Positions 33,249 through 44,279 of a DNA stretch of 60,000 bases are shown here, one piece after another. The position numbers were made by a program, and so were the translations under genes. The first letter of the stretch is position 1, and the number at the start of each line of letters is the position of its first letter. Origin of the DNA: Adiantum capillus-veneris. Its lineage: Eukaryota; Streptophyta; Polypodiopsida; Polypodiales; Pteridaceae. The notes under the pieces were generated by a model. The model did no database searches, had not been told where the DNA came from, and worked only from the letters and a program-made list of their open reading frames with translations. The stretch spans positions 135,171,182 to 135,231,181 of the forward strand of contig CM043967.1 of the NCBI GenBank assembly GCA_014529385.2, in the 5' to 3' direction.

Positions 33249-33866
33249 TCAAGTGGGTTGCCCCACCCCCTGCATCACATAACTTCCACCTGGATCAAAC
33301 ACCTGGCTCTGTTCACTTTCATCCATCTGCAACAATCTCGAATAGTGCCCTACCCAAGCACCTAGACCACCATGTGTGTAGGCTGCCCATAGCCTATCTT
33401 CTGCACTCCATGCACTCCTTTGCAACCTGTCTACTCCATACCAAGCAGCACCAAGCATATCATCATCCAAAAAACATGTACCTGACACCAAGCTACAACA
33501 CATGTCTGACCCTCCCTCCCAACCAAATAAGGTGGAGGCCTTGAGCATAGAACTCTGCACCTGCTGAACTAGCCTTCATAGAGGTGTATCTACCATCTTT
33601 TTCATCAACCATAATTCACATAGCTTCAATGGAAGCAAAGACAGTGCTTGAGATTCTCCTTTCTCCACCATTGGACATGTCTGCTGCATCGGAATCTCCT
33701 CCCTCTTTGGAATCACAACCTCCTCTTTGGCCACACATTCAATTCCAGCATCATCGAACCCTTTCTTGTCAACCGGCCCTTCAAGGTCGATCAACACCAT
33801 CTGCTCATCAAGTTCAACCGACTGCTCTTCAGTCACCTCTTCTATCGCTGCATCATGCTCCTCCAT
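33249..33866 (-). pseudogene. T4 second ORF, acidic, unknown, one TGA
   Basis: An ATG at 33866 opens 96 codons to a TGA at 33576-33578. The same frame then runs to 33249. The first part is rich in Glu and Asp. The second part has several Trp and Gly residues and no recognised domain. It lies downstream of gag in another frame and ends about 120 bp before the polypurine tract. The stop context suggests CGA to TGA. The family is unknown to me. Confidence 0.4.
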
Positions 33867-33951
33867 GGAAAAGAGAAACCGTTCTCTATCGGATCCATCT
33901 CCAGTTCCTCCATAGTCACGGCCGCTTTATCACCCTTGGAAAATCCTGCAC

Positions 33952-35238
33952 CTATTGCACCACCATGGCACATTCCACCGCTACTTTCATCAGCACAGCC
34001 ATTAGCATGGTACCACAGACCACCTTCACCTGCAGTTCATCATATGTAGACCTAGACCACTCCATTTGGCTTTCATCAAGAATCTCGGCTTGCTCTGTTC
34101 CCTGCTCTTCTTGCACATGTGCTATTACCATATCATCAAACATATAAGAGGGCAGCTTTACCTTTACCAGTTCGGGCTCATCAGACTTCGTCTCCTTGTC
34201 ATAGGATGTATACTCATCCGCATTATTCCCCTCGCTTGTATCCCAGCTAGTCGAGCTTGTATCATCATCGGCATCGGCATCATATACCGACTCCATATCA
34301 GCATTTGCATCCACTTGTTGCTTCTCAAAAGCTTGACCATCTCTACCGCTTTGCAAACTTTCTTCATCAGCTTCTGAACCCTCGATATCCGCATCTCGAT
34401 TGCATTCTGCTACCTTTTCATGCAAACTTTCAACAAGCACCTGCTTTACCTCTTCAATCCATATTGGAACCTCCACATCTGCTACCGCTTTTGCATCTTG
34501 GTTCACCTTGACATGGATCTTCTCCTCGTTGACAAGCTCTTCCACTCTCGGCACATGCACATCACAAACTAGAAACCTCCAAGGAACATAAACAATAGTA
34601 GGTCTTACCTCCATAGGCCTTGAAGTTTGCACAACTGGAATCACCTTTGGTTGGACCCAAGAGCACTTCGCTACCTCCGCAACAGGCATATAATCTGCTG
34701 GCTTTAGCATCCCCAACTCCAACTTCCGCTTCACCTTTCTGCTCTTTATCTTTGCCAGATAGACCATATCTTCATAGGTATCTGCACCATCTTTGACCTT
34801 TTCTCTAGTCTTCGGATGCAAGCACTCTAACAGCTTTGACAACTTCAAAGATTGATTGCTTTTGACCCCAGTAGCAATCTCTAACTGCCTCCAACAAGCT
34901 TCAAACTGCTCAATGAAAATAGAGAAATTTTTACTTACATCCTGGTGTACCGCCATCACCCTTGCACCGGCTTTTTCTACCGTAATCACCTCTCGAAACC
35001 GCTCCAGAAACTGACTCTGCAACCTTTGCCATGATTCTCGATCACTGCTCTCTAAGCCATCGAACCACACCTTGGCTCGTCCTCGCATCAACAACGCCAC
35101 CGTCTGTAACCTTTTTGAATCCGTCGACATACTCCTCGACAACAGCCATAATTCGAAATCTACTAACCAATCCTCGAGATCTTCAACGCCTGTAAATATG
35201 GGGCCAAAACCTGGCTCCACCATCTCTGTCATCTTCAA
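33952..35238 (-). CDS. T4 Gag-like protein, 428 residues
   Basis: ATG at 35238, about 95 bp downstream of the primer-binding site. Residues 10-150 fit the retrotransposon capsid family: FTGVEDLEDWL, ALLMRGRAKVWFDGL, SQFLERFRE, FIEQFEACWRQL. Residues 150-190 are basic. The remainder is acidic and Ser/Asp-rich (about 260-380). There is no CCHC knuckle and no protease. The frame is fully open, unusual in this window, which suggests selection or recent activity in spite of the diverged LTRs. Long ORFs on the opposite strand (33584-34147 and others) are shadows. Confidence 0.8.
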   Translation of the reverse strand: MKMTEMVEPGFGPIFTGVEDLEDWLVDFELWLLSRSMSTDSKRLQTVALLMRGRAKVWFDGLESSDRESWQRLQSQFLERFREVITVEKAGARVMAVHQDVSKNFSIFIEQFEACWRQLEIATGVKSNQSLKLSKLLECLHPKTREKVKDGADTYEDMVYLAKIKSRKVKRKLELGMLKPADYMPVAEVAKCSWVQPKVIPVVQTSRPMEVRPTIVYVPWRFLVCDVHVPRVEELVNEEKIHVKVNQDAKAVADVEVPIWIEEVKQVLVESLHEKVAECNRDADIEGSEADEESLQSGRDGQAFEKQQVDANADMESVYDADADDDTSSTSWDTSEGNNADEYTSYDKETKSDEPELVKVKLPSYMFDDMVIAHVQEEQGTEQAEILDESQMEWSRSTYDELQVKVVCGTMLMAVLMKVAVECAMVVQ

Positions 35239-35333
35239 ACTCGACCATCAAACGTCTCGACCATCAGCCAACCGCTTCGTTGGCAGAAAAACACCACTTC
35301 GAACATCAAATTGGAGCATCAGATAGCTCCTTA

Positions 35334-35345
35334 GTGGGGGCACCA
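35334..35345 (-). other. T4 primer-binding site
   Basis: Minus strand TGGTGCCCCCAC, five bases after the end of the 5' LTR. The TGG start is what pairs with the CCA end of a tRNA. The tRNA species was not determined. Confidence 0.7.
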
Positions 35346-35350
35346 GAAGA

Positions 35351-37371
35351 TGGAGAGGGGGAATAAGGAACACACCCAACACACAAAATACTTGCCTCTC
35401 TCTAGCCCAAGGATTCCACAACACCCCTAACCTCTCAAGAAACACCTTCAAATTGGCTTATTTGCACTAAAAACTCTGCTTTAGCATACCAAACAACTAC
35501 CTCACACCTTGCAAAAAACACCCACAACACAAATGCACCCACACTGCTCAACTCACCGTTTCCGACTCACAAAAAACTCCTAATCTGCCCTCTTGGTAGC
35601 ACCTTTCGAGCCGCAGGCAAACCCTCTGCAAGCAATGACCAATACACGAAGAACGAGAGAAGAGGAGGGGGATGGGGAGAAGCAACACAAGAGATTGGGG
35701 CAAAACAAGTGGTATTATTGCATAGGGAGTAGTACACCAATGTATGCAGCTTCAATGGCAAGCTTGGCAACACACAAGATTCAAGCCTTCACTTACTCAC
35801 ACAGGCAAAAAAGCCAACCTGGTCAAAAGACCCTAAAAAATGAACAAAAACCTCCTTTTATAGGGGTGTGCCTAGGAGTCCCAAAAAAGAAAAATGGGGT
35901 CACCTTCCATGTCGTGCACTTCATTTGGAGTTCTTTTTAGCATTTGATTGCATTGCCAACACTTGGCCTAGTTTATTTTTGGACACCTTTGCATGCTTTA
36001 CCTCTTGTCCTTATCCCTTCCATTTTGGCCGCCCGGACTTCCCTTTTCTTGGCCTTTGAGTGCCCCTAGCCTTGTTCTTCAATTGCCCTTGTCGGCTTTG
36101 CAGCGGGACCCCTCCCCCTTGTCGATGCAATAGCGATGTCGCTATTGGGGGGGGGAGTACAACCCCTTCCTCTCAAAAAAATTGGCCCCTTGCGGGCGCG
36201 GGCACCACCCCTACTGCCTACCACGTCATCACTGAACGAAACCACCACGGGTGCCACCGCCGCCCCGCCTCGCCATCTCACTTGAAAACCACCACCAACC
36301 ACCATCAACAACGGCCACAGCAGCGCCCAAGCGCTCGCGCCATAGCCACGCTCAAGGGGAGCTCCCATCCACGTGTTGGATGCTATTGAGGAGTCTACGC
36401 CCTGGATGATATACTGCAGCTCCGACTTCTTTCCTTGCGCATGTGGGTTTTCACCCCCGGCCATGTGTCATCGCCATAGGCCTTAAGCCTCAAGGCCTTC
36501 AAAAATAAGCAAAACCCCATTATTTTTTTAACACAAAACTCTTTTCAGCCTGCCTTTGCCTGGCTCCCATTTTCTGCTCCCACCTTCTATTGCCAAGCCG
36601 TAACCACTGACGGAAATGCCACTTTCCCGGCTCCAACCACACCCTTCGTCTCTGCATTTTGACTCCTCGGCATCCTCAAACCAAGGCTCTCAAAAATTGA
36701 AAAAATCATCTGCAATCCAGTTTGGACAAAGGCACCCTAGATTTCGACTGCTATAACTCCTTGCTTTCGACTCCGTTTGGCATGCAGTCTCTTCCTGTTA
36801 GCTCTGTATGATGCACACCCTGCTCTAGAACTTCGTCGAGGCTCAAAAGATGCCAGGTGGCACATTCTCCAGTGCAGTGAAGTGGGCTCAGAGCCGGCCC
36901 TCGAAAAAACTTCAAATGATCATATCTTGCAAACCATGGCTCCGATCCGCAATCCGAAAAGACGGGGGGGCTCCATGAATTGAGCTCTACACATCTATAC
37001 CTCAAGTTCCACTTGGATCACCTATCCCCAGCTGCCCTGTCCGGCAAGAATCTACAAACCATTAAAGCTTCAACCTCCAATAACTTGGGCTCCGTAGCTC
37101 GGTTTGATGAGCCGTTTGGTCGTATTCCTTCAGTAGTTCGAGCTCTTCATTCCTGGACCCAAAGGTTGCTCCTTGCATCTCCTTCACCTGCTACCCCTAT
37201 TAGCCCCTTATGGAGCCTTCCTTGGCCTATAAGCCGCGTCATGCATACACTTCCGCTGCCACCTGCCATCCCATGATTTTCCTAGCAGCTCCAGTCCTTT
37301 GCCATGCTTCTGCTTGCCTGCACACATGCGTCCATGCCACCTTCTAGAGCCGACACGCTTTGGCTGCACCA
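35351..37371 (-). repeat. T4 5' LTR
   Basis: Partner of 31084-33107. The inverted repeat CAATAGCGA / TCGCTATTG (36129-36148) is perfect in this copy. Confidence 0.92.
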
Positions 37372-39235
37372 ACGTGAAAGTTATGGTAAACTTTCATGTT
37401 ATGCCCGCTGGTCTGGGAGCCTTTCCTCTCATTTTGGGATGACCTTGGTTGAGAGATGTTGGTGCCGTGCAAGATTGGGGCAAGGGCACAATCGATGTGC
37501 GTGGCAAGAAGGGTGAAGAGAGAGTGTTTGGTATGACTACCAAACGGCTTATGAAACTTGAAGATGTAAGTAAGAATGATGAATACGAAACTCCCAGCGA
37601 TGATAGTTCTAGAGACTCTGAAAATAGCACTTCTTTAAGTTCCAGTGATGAGGGTGAAGTGTCATTTTTGTTGTTGGACGAGGAACAGAGAGCAGTTAGT
37701 GAGGTGCTGCAATTATCAGGGAATATAAATTCTTCAAGCCGTTTAGAGCAACTGGAAGAGTTGATGCAACCAAAACAGGAATTTCCAGTTGAAGAAAGAG
37801 TTAATTCAAAATATGCCGAGTATTGATTTGACACAAGGAGAAAGAAGGGAACACTTAGCAATGTTGGATAGGTTTCCAAATCTTTTCATTACCATATATC
37901 AAGAAATAAGCGGTTTTGTTGGTGATCCTATGAAGTTTGAGCTAGTTGAAGGGGCAAAGCCAATACGGCAAAAATTAAGAAGGATGCGTAAGGAGCAGGT
38001 GAATGCTTTAAAGGAGGAAGTGGATAAACTATTGGATGCAGGGTTCATTGTGCCAGCTAATAACGCTGAATGGGTGAGCCTTGTAGTGGTCATTCCGAAG
38101 AAAGATGGGCGTTGGAGAGTTTGTGTTGATTACAAGCTCTTGAATGCACTGACCAAGAAAGATCCTTACCCTTTACCTTTGATTGATCAACTTCTAGATG
38201 CAGTGGATGGTTTTGAAAGATACAGTGTTTGTGATGGTTATTCAGGATATTTTCAGCTTATCCTTGCTCCTGAAGATCGGAAAAAGACTACTTTTATGAC
38301 GCCATGGGGTTGCTTCTGCTTTTGCTAGCTTCCTTTTGGGTTGACAAATGGGCGTGGAGCCTTTGAAAGGAAAGTGGATTGGGTCCTTACCCCGTTCCTT
38401 GGGAAGTTTGTAGAAGGGTTCATAGATGATTTTTGTGTATACAGTTAAAGAAAAGAGCATGTTCAAAAGCTTGAAATGACTTTTGCAAGAAGGTATGATG
38501 AATGCGGGGGTCAGCTCAATCCTTAAAAATGTCATTTGGCATAGCCACGGGTGAAGCTTCTTGGGCATGTGATTTCAGAAAATGGAATTGAAGCAGATCC
38601 AGAGAAGGTGGAGGCTATGTTGTTACTGTCATCTCCAAAAGATACCAGAAAGTTGGCCACTTTCATACAGAAAGTTAAATATTTGTCTCGCTTCATACCT
38701 TTGACATCAGAGCTATTATATTCATTGCAGCAAACAACCAAGAACGATCCCTTGGAATGGTCTCGTGACTGTGACATGATTTCTGACAGAGTCAAAGAGG
38801 TTTTGAGTACGCTCCCCGTTATGCAAGCTCCTGATTGGGAAAAGGAGTTTTATGTTATCCCATCAGTGGGAGATGATGCTATTGGAGCTATGTTATTGCA
38901 AATGGGGACGGAATCTCAGTATATAAAGCATGTTCATTATGATAGCAGAGTGAAGACTCCTCATGAACGAGATGTTTTTGAAATTGAATTGGTGATGACC
39001 AGTATGGTTTATGCTTGCAAACGACTCAGACACTACTTGTTACAAAAGTCATTCACCTTTCTCACCAGTTACTCATTGCTTTCCTAGCTATTCAAATATA
39101 TCAAAAACAGTGATGAAGTGGGTTATTGAGCTTCAGGAGTTTTTGTTCACCTTTTTGGTGGAGGAAAGTACCCGGGCTACACTAGCAGATCTTCTCACTT
39201 ATAAGGATACTCCAATTTTGGTTAAAGAAGAGACG
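37372..39235 (+). pseudogene. T3 Tat-like gypsy: protease end, reverse transcriptase, first RNase H
   Basis: Continues the element cut by T4. The protease end reads PLILG, TGA, PWLRDVGAVQDW (37425-37480), where the TGA replaces the Arg of T1's ILGRPW. An acidic linker follows. Reverse transcriptase starts about 37900 (PKKDGRWRVCVDY, VCDGYSGYFQL, FIDDFCVYS near 38420) and carries stops at about 38325, 38446 and 38525. The thumb (LLGHVISENGIEADP) and first RNase H-like region (IPSVGDDAIGAMLLQ) are open from 38551 to 39087. The sequence is clearly related to T1. It ends at 39235 where an LTR begins, so the second RNase H and integrase are missing. Confidence 0.85.
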
Positions 39236-39632
39236 TGTTGTGGTTCATCAACACAGAGACAACTAAATCATCATACTATCCTTAACCTCACATAACTTAA
39301 AATTACATTCAGAAATCGTGAAGTATTACACGTGAGATGAGACAAGAAGTCACCCAAAATAGAATTCAGAAATGCTTCATTCATCAAGGAAAAAACTACA
39401 GAGTCATCCCCTTACAGTCGGATCCTTCACAAAGCACAAAAGCACACCTATAACTACTTCACTAAAAACTGGTATAAAAACCTCAGTCTTGATACAAACT
39501 AACTGTTAAATATCAGATTCACCACAATCCAACTACAATCCGATTCATTACAATCTGATAGAGCATATCCGACTAATCAGCAAAACATAGCCGACTTACT
39601 ACTAAACTGACATGTTGATGTGCCTGTCAACA
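39236..39632 (+). repeat. Candidate 397-bp LTR followed by primer-binding site
   Basis: Plus strand starts TGTTGTGG and ends GTCAACA. It has the TATA-like GGTATAAAAACC at about 39471 and is followed after two bases by TGGCACAACCCGGT (39635-39648), a plausible primer-binding site. This reads as the 5' LTR of a plus-strand element inserted into T3. No second copy was found in the window and no target duplication is visible (AGACG before, CCTGG after), so ends and orientation remain uncertain. Confidence 0.45.
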
Positions 39633-39732
39633 CCTGGCACAACCCGGTGGTGGATTTCTCAGAAATCCAACTTGAATCCACATATCTCTTGATCAAAAAG
39701 AGATAGACAAAAATTGTTGAGCTTGGACCATC

Positions 39733-40248
39733 CTAAACTACAACATCTTCTTTAACAACATCTTCTTCCAGAACTTCAGGGACTATTTTTAACGGAGCTT
39801 TATTTTCCAACACACCAATGTCTTGAACTCCAGTATCTGCAACAGCTGCAAACTCTTGCTGAGGTTCATCCTCCACTGAAAGCTCTTCAATATTTGACTT
39901 CTGAACTTCAACATCTGTCTCCAAAGTTTGGACGGCTATATCAAGCAAATCCTTCTTTTCAAAATCTGATCCCAAGAAAATTTCTTCATCCTTGTGCAAC
40001 CCTTTTCCCTTGTAATCTTGCAGCTGCTTTAGACAAAGTTCCTTCTCTTCCTTCAACTGTTCTATAATCTGCAACAAATCAGATTCATAGGTACTTACAA
40101 ACCCAACTTTGACAACTTCATAAGGATACTTATTGTGGAAGTCAATCTCTCCCTCATAGCTTTCCAAACATCTTGCATTCCTTCCACTAACTTCAATGGC
40201 ATCCAAACATAACGAAACTTCTAGGACATGTTTATAAGACCTAAGCAC
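39733..40248 (-). pseudogene. Orphan acidic coiled-coil-like ORF, N-terminally truncated
   Basis: A frame of about 171 codons on the minus strand with no ATG at its start (the first codon used is GTG at 40248), so the N-terminus is probably missing. The product is rich in Glu, Lys, Val and Asp. Residues 55-80 (LLQIIEQLKEEKELCLKQL) fit a short coiled coil. No homology recognised. Composition is coding-like and the opposite strand has no comparable ORF. It lies between the candidate LTR at 39236-39632 and the LTR of element B, and could be a fragment of another large retroelement protein. Confidence 0.4.
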
Positions 40249-40289
40249 ACATGCTTAGGGTTTCAAACCCCACTTTAGGTCACGTTGCA

Positions 40290-40867
40290 AAATCGCGATT
40301 ATTAACAGTAGTGGATTTTTGAACTAATTGTTTTCAACCCAGAAATCATCTAAATGCTTAGCAATGATGTCCCAATACCCCACCTATGCTTAGTTTTTCA
40401 TTTGAAAGTGTAAATTCCTAGTTATGATGAAATTAGGCCGTGGGTCGGCGACGCCAAAAGCTACAAAATACTATGAACTGCTTACATCAATGCGTAGAGC
40501 TCTTACTTGCGGTTGTAATGCAACAAATGCGACTGCAATGTGACAACTGGGGAGGGAGTAGGAAGCGCGAGAAGGAGAGGAGTGAGCGCCGTTAGCTCAC
40601 ACTGTGTATTTCTTATCCAAAACATTTAAAAAACTTACAAAAATTGGCTTTTATACCTTAGCCAAGGTTTTTGGGTGGTCAAAACTAATAATCTGGAGTT
40701 CTACCAAACCTGGGAAATGACTAGCTGATACAATTAGGAAGCTTGTAGCCTCGGCTCATTAATTACAGAGTTTATCCGAGAAATTAGCAGTTATAATATT
40801 CTCGATTTATAAATGTTATACAAAGAGAACTCCAAAAAATGGTGTCCGTGTTAGCTTGCTACTAACA
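40290..40867 (-). repeat. Element B 3' LTR, outer end not placed
   Basis: Minus strand begins TGTTAGTAGCAAGC at 40867, right after a polypurine tract. A TATA box GGTATAAAAGCC lies about 212 bp inside. Near 40294 it contains, or is bordered by, ATCGCGATTATT, the motif that recurs in repeat R. No 5' LTR copy was found upstream of element B's ORF, so B may be 5'-truncated. Confidence 0.6.
40646..40657 (-). promoter_or_regulatory. TATA box in element B LTR
   Basis: Minus strand GGTATAAAAGCC. It has the same sequence context (AAGGTATAAAAGCCAA) and almost the same distance from the LTR start as the box in element D's LTR (56358-56370). Confidence 0.6.
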
Positions 40868-40903
40868 TTCCCCTCCTTCTCGCCTGTGTCATCCCTTGAC
40901 ACA
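40868..40903 (-). other. Element B polypurine tract with upstream hairpin
   Basis: Minus strand GAGAAGGAGGGGAA (40868-40881) abuts the LTR start. Just upstream, 40885-40903 forms a hairpin with stem TGTGTCA / TGACACA and loop AGGGA. Element D has an equivalent hairpin with a different stem sequence. Confidence 0.7.
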
Positions 40904-41000
40904 GCTTTATGGATTGAAACAGTTTTCGGGTTGTCGGCTGGCGGGTCTTTAAGCACCTCTAGTGCCTTCTAGTATCTGATATTCTTTCTTTGTCTGGCAC

Positions 41001-44000
41001 TTACAAAAATTGCATGGTCACTCTGTTCTTCAGCTCCACCGTTGAGTAGCCTACAAATCTAGATGTGAGGTTGTTGATCACTGGTGCAAAGATCTTTGTT
41101 CGCCAAGTGAAGAATCCAGTGTAGAAATCTTCCTCAAATGCCAACATATTGCTTGATGGTAAAAACATACATCTGACATAGAAGCCGTAAAGTACTTCTT
41201 CGGAAGGCCGACTGCTTAGATCATAGCATAACCCCTGATTTCCATCGAGGAATGACATCCACGGGGCTCCTGCTTGCTCAGGCTCATTAAAAACTTGGAT
41301 GCATGTGAGAAACATTCTGCAGATTTCAAATAGCAGTGTGTAGGAGAGATCCGATAGACTCTTGCAGAAAGACATGGGACCCGTTAGGGTTTTCACCATG
41401 TATTCCTCTGTTGCTTGTCCTCTCCCTCGAGCTGGTAGTCTGGGGTAGTTCAGCCAGGTTGGACGCTTCTTTGTCAGTGCCTCATGTCCTTACTCTGGGT
41501 ACATGAAAAAATGTGGGATCTCTTTGTAGGGCTGCAGGTGCTCTTGTAAACAGAATCAAATACCGTGGATTCTTGTTCAACCAGCTTAAACTCCACTTTG
41601 GGTGGTCTTTATCTGTGCCATCTTCTTGCATGTCTTTGTACATCGTCTCTTTTACCTGTAGTAATTTCACTTTGATGAGAGGGTATGGCAGCGATTGCTG
41701 ATGCCATTGACATTGATATGATTGGGAGTGAGTTGAGTGACGTTGACAGAGTGTAGAACTCTCAACTCCCAATCCATTGCGGCTTTCCACTGATCATCCA
41801 CCTCCTGGGCGATCTTCTCTTTCAGTGCATCTTCTTCAGCTTTTGACAGCTGGACCATAGGCACTGTGTCTGCATCTGTGATGTTAATCCAAAAATCCTC
41901 TTCACCACTCAGCTCTGTTGTGGACTGTGTTTCCAACTCAGGAAATGAGACCGAGGGTATGTCTATATGCAGTGGCTGTGAAGTGCCTGCCTCTTCCTGC
42001 GTATCTGATGTCCATCTGTGAGGAGTTGGTTAACTCTCTTTAGCTCTGTTATTTCTTTCAAGAGCTCTTCTTCTCTCTAGACCCGCATCAGTGCCAGGTC
42101 CCTGCGCTGTGATTGTTTTACCTTTAACTCTAACTCAAGGTCCTTGTTCTTCTTTTCTAGTGCGTAGTACACTTCATCAGTCCCTTTGATCGAGGCCACG
42201 ACTGGATTTTCTCTTATTTTTCGTAAGAAGATTGCCTGATCATTGATTCACTGTTCAGAGTACTGTAACAAGGCATTTGCAACATCCAATTGCACGTGAA
42301 TTTCTGAGCTGACAGGGATGCCATAAGAAGTTCATTCGTAACTTCTGTCAGTTGTTTGTCTTTCTCCTTGCAAGCATCGGATAACTTGGTGAGCAGATCA
42401 CCTAGCTCCTCCATTTTTTTCTGTTGTCTATCTCTAGCTAGATGATACTGTTTAGCTTCTGTTTTCATCTCCTGCACTTGTCTCTGAAGATTAATGATGA
42501 CAGTCATCCTGTCTTCTAACTCTCCTTGGAGAGGGTCAATCACCATCTCAAGCTCTTTGGCCTTTGTGCTACGGCTAAGTGCTGCTGAACGAAGTTTCTC
42601 CATCATGTATTACATCTGCCTTGCATATTTTTTTACGTGCAGTATAACCTCGTCATTTGACTGCCAATCCTCCTGTCTTGCCAACTGAGTGGATGTGCCT
42701 GCAGCCTCATGTGTGTCTTTCTGCTGCGTCGTAGTTGTTGGTTTTTCTTGCTTGGAGGTAGTGGGTTGGTCTTTCTCTTTGTCATCCTGAGGCCTTGTTG
42801 CTCGGCTGTTTCCGGCTGAGTGGAAGTAGAGGATGATGGCCCAAACTGTGTACTCTCTTTGGGTGCAAGGCTCACTTCCTTCTCTGGCTCTAGTTCTTGC
42901 TATTGTTGCTGCTCTTGTGTATATTCACTTGCCTTTTGCTCTTCATGCTTTTGAGTAGCTTCGGTGGATTTCTCTTGTTCCGGCTTTTCTTCTTTCTCTT
43001 TTTGCTTCTCGTGTTGGTCAGCCTCTTGTGCGGATTCTGTTTCTTTGGTGGACTCATAATCTTTGGCTTTCTCATTCTTAGGTGATGGTGGTGGGCTTGG
43101 CATGGGATGGTCCTATTGTTCTATAGGCGGTGAGGTGGGTCTGGGAAACACGTAACCTTGCTCTTGTGCTTCTTCTCTAGCCGTTTACTCGGCTTGTATT
43201 TGTTCCTCCGCCTCTTTGGCTTTTTTGGCCACTTCTTCGGCTTCCTTCAGCTTTAGGGCCTCTGCTTCTTGGTACATTTTTTCCAAAGATTGAGTGGGTT
43301 CTTCAGCTTCCTTTCTTGTGTGATGCTTCATTCTTGGGCCTTTAAGTCCACTCGGCACCCATTTCTCTGGGTCCTTCCCTTGTGCTTGTCTACTACACTG
43401 GTAGGCCTGTTTCTCTCTTTCAAAGCGAGCTTGTTTTTGTGCGGGCTCTTCTTGGTGGGCAACCAAAACTTTTCTTTTCATTTCTTCTCTACGAGCTCTC
43501 TTTTCCTCGTTATCAGAGCTCTCACTACTATGCCTTTCCAGCGAGCTGTCAGTTGATTCTTCATCGAATTTATAAGATCTTCTTCCTGACCTTGTAGCTC
43601 TTGGAGACGATTGTGCTGCCAATATCCAGGTGTTTTGGTCAGGAGCAGGTGGTAAATTGTCAACCATACCAATGGCATGGTATGCTATCCTCGTCAAGAC
43701 TTTTGGCGCACCCAAGTAAGTGATTTTTCCTTCTTTCTTGCTGCTCTTCAAGGTGGTCAGGATATATTGCATGTGGTCCACTAGTTGCCTGGTTGTTGAC
43801 TTTAGAGCCTGGGTAAATGTGGTGTCAACCGCGTGATTTGGTGCGGTGTACCTTGGTGGCCTTTTTGCCAAGAAGTGAAAGTGCTGATGGTACAATCTGG
43901 CTAGCTCTTCCACCTATTTATGAATCAAATCTGCGAAGGTAGCCGCGGCAGTGTCTTTGGTAAAGTTTCCTACTGTTTTCCTGTCTCTTGCTCTCATGGT

Positions 44001-44034
44001 CATTCCTTCTGTAGGTAGTCTGAGTGCCTATGCA
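41001..44034 (-). pseudogene. Element B large protein, distal part (homologue of the 1091-residue D protein)
   Basis: Continues the protein begun at 49536, after removal of the copia insertion. Block 1 (44030-43560: RLYHQHFHFLAKRPPRY, LTRIAYHAIG) matches residues 186-262 of the D protein. A long charged, Gln/Glu/Lys-rich region follows (43560-42640), then a coiled coil (42606-42214), then the conserved C-terminal domain (41936-41001: WLNKNPRYLI, PRVRT, MVKTLTG, FEEDFYTGFFTW). There are at least two frameshifts and several stops, including TAG at 44028-44030 and 43914-43916 and one within a run of Gln codons near 42898. The stop at 41001 is 120 bp from the polypurine tract. Confidence 0.75.
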
Positions 44035-44039
44035 ATTAT
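44035..44039. other. Target-site duplication of the copia element, left copy
   Basis: ATTAT before the left LTR; the right copy (49125-49129) is ACTAT. The single mismatch is a C/T transition. Confidence 0.75.
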
Positions 44040-44265
44040 TGTTACCATATACATGTGGTAGTGATGTGTGTGAACACACTAGGACCGCCGATGCATTTTT
44101 TCCCTCTTTAGGAGGTTTTTTCCCCGTGCATTGTATATACGCCCATCACTCTAGGGCTATCAATCTTTCCATTGCACACTAAGTAACACACTCTCCATTG
44201 TGTGCCTTGAGCTTCCTTCTTCTTCTCCAAGCTGTGTGTGTTTCTCTGCAACCCTAATTCCAACA
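44040..44265 (+). repeat. Copia 5' LTR
   Basis: Starts TGTTACCATATACATG and ends TTCCAACA. TTGTATATACGCCC (about 44130) is a candidate TATA box. Confidence 0.96.
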
Positions 44266-44267
44266 AT

Positions 44268-44279
44268 TGGTATCAGAGC
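44268..44279 (+). other. Copia primer-binding site (initiator tRNA-Met)
   Basis: TGGTATCAGAGC, two bases after the 5' LTR, is the classic plant copia primer site complementary to the 3' end of initiator tRNA-Met. Confidence 0.96.

Larger units (their letters stand above)
31084..37371 (-). mobile_element. Gag-only LTR retrotransposon T4
   Basis: Direct repeats 31084-33107 and 35351-37371 (about 2.0 kb) bound a 2.2-kb interior. On the minus strand each LTR begins TGGTGCA and ends CTCTCCA. A primer-binding site (35334-35345) and a polypurine tract (33108-33126) are in the right places. The target duplication is ACGT, or AACGT if one terminal A is counted as host (31079-31083 and 37371-37375). 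The insertion splits the protease of T3. The interior has a gag ORF and an acidic ORF but no protease, reverse transcriptase or integrase, so T4 must use enzymes supplied by another element. Its LTRs are visibly more diverged than those of T1 or the copia element. Confidence 0.92.

Noticed and set aside
33584-34147. Plus-strand ORFs of 187 and 133 codons
   Set aside because: They overlap the T4 gag and second ORF on the other strand and have the Ser/His/Leu composition of shadows.
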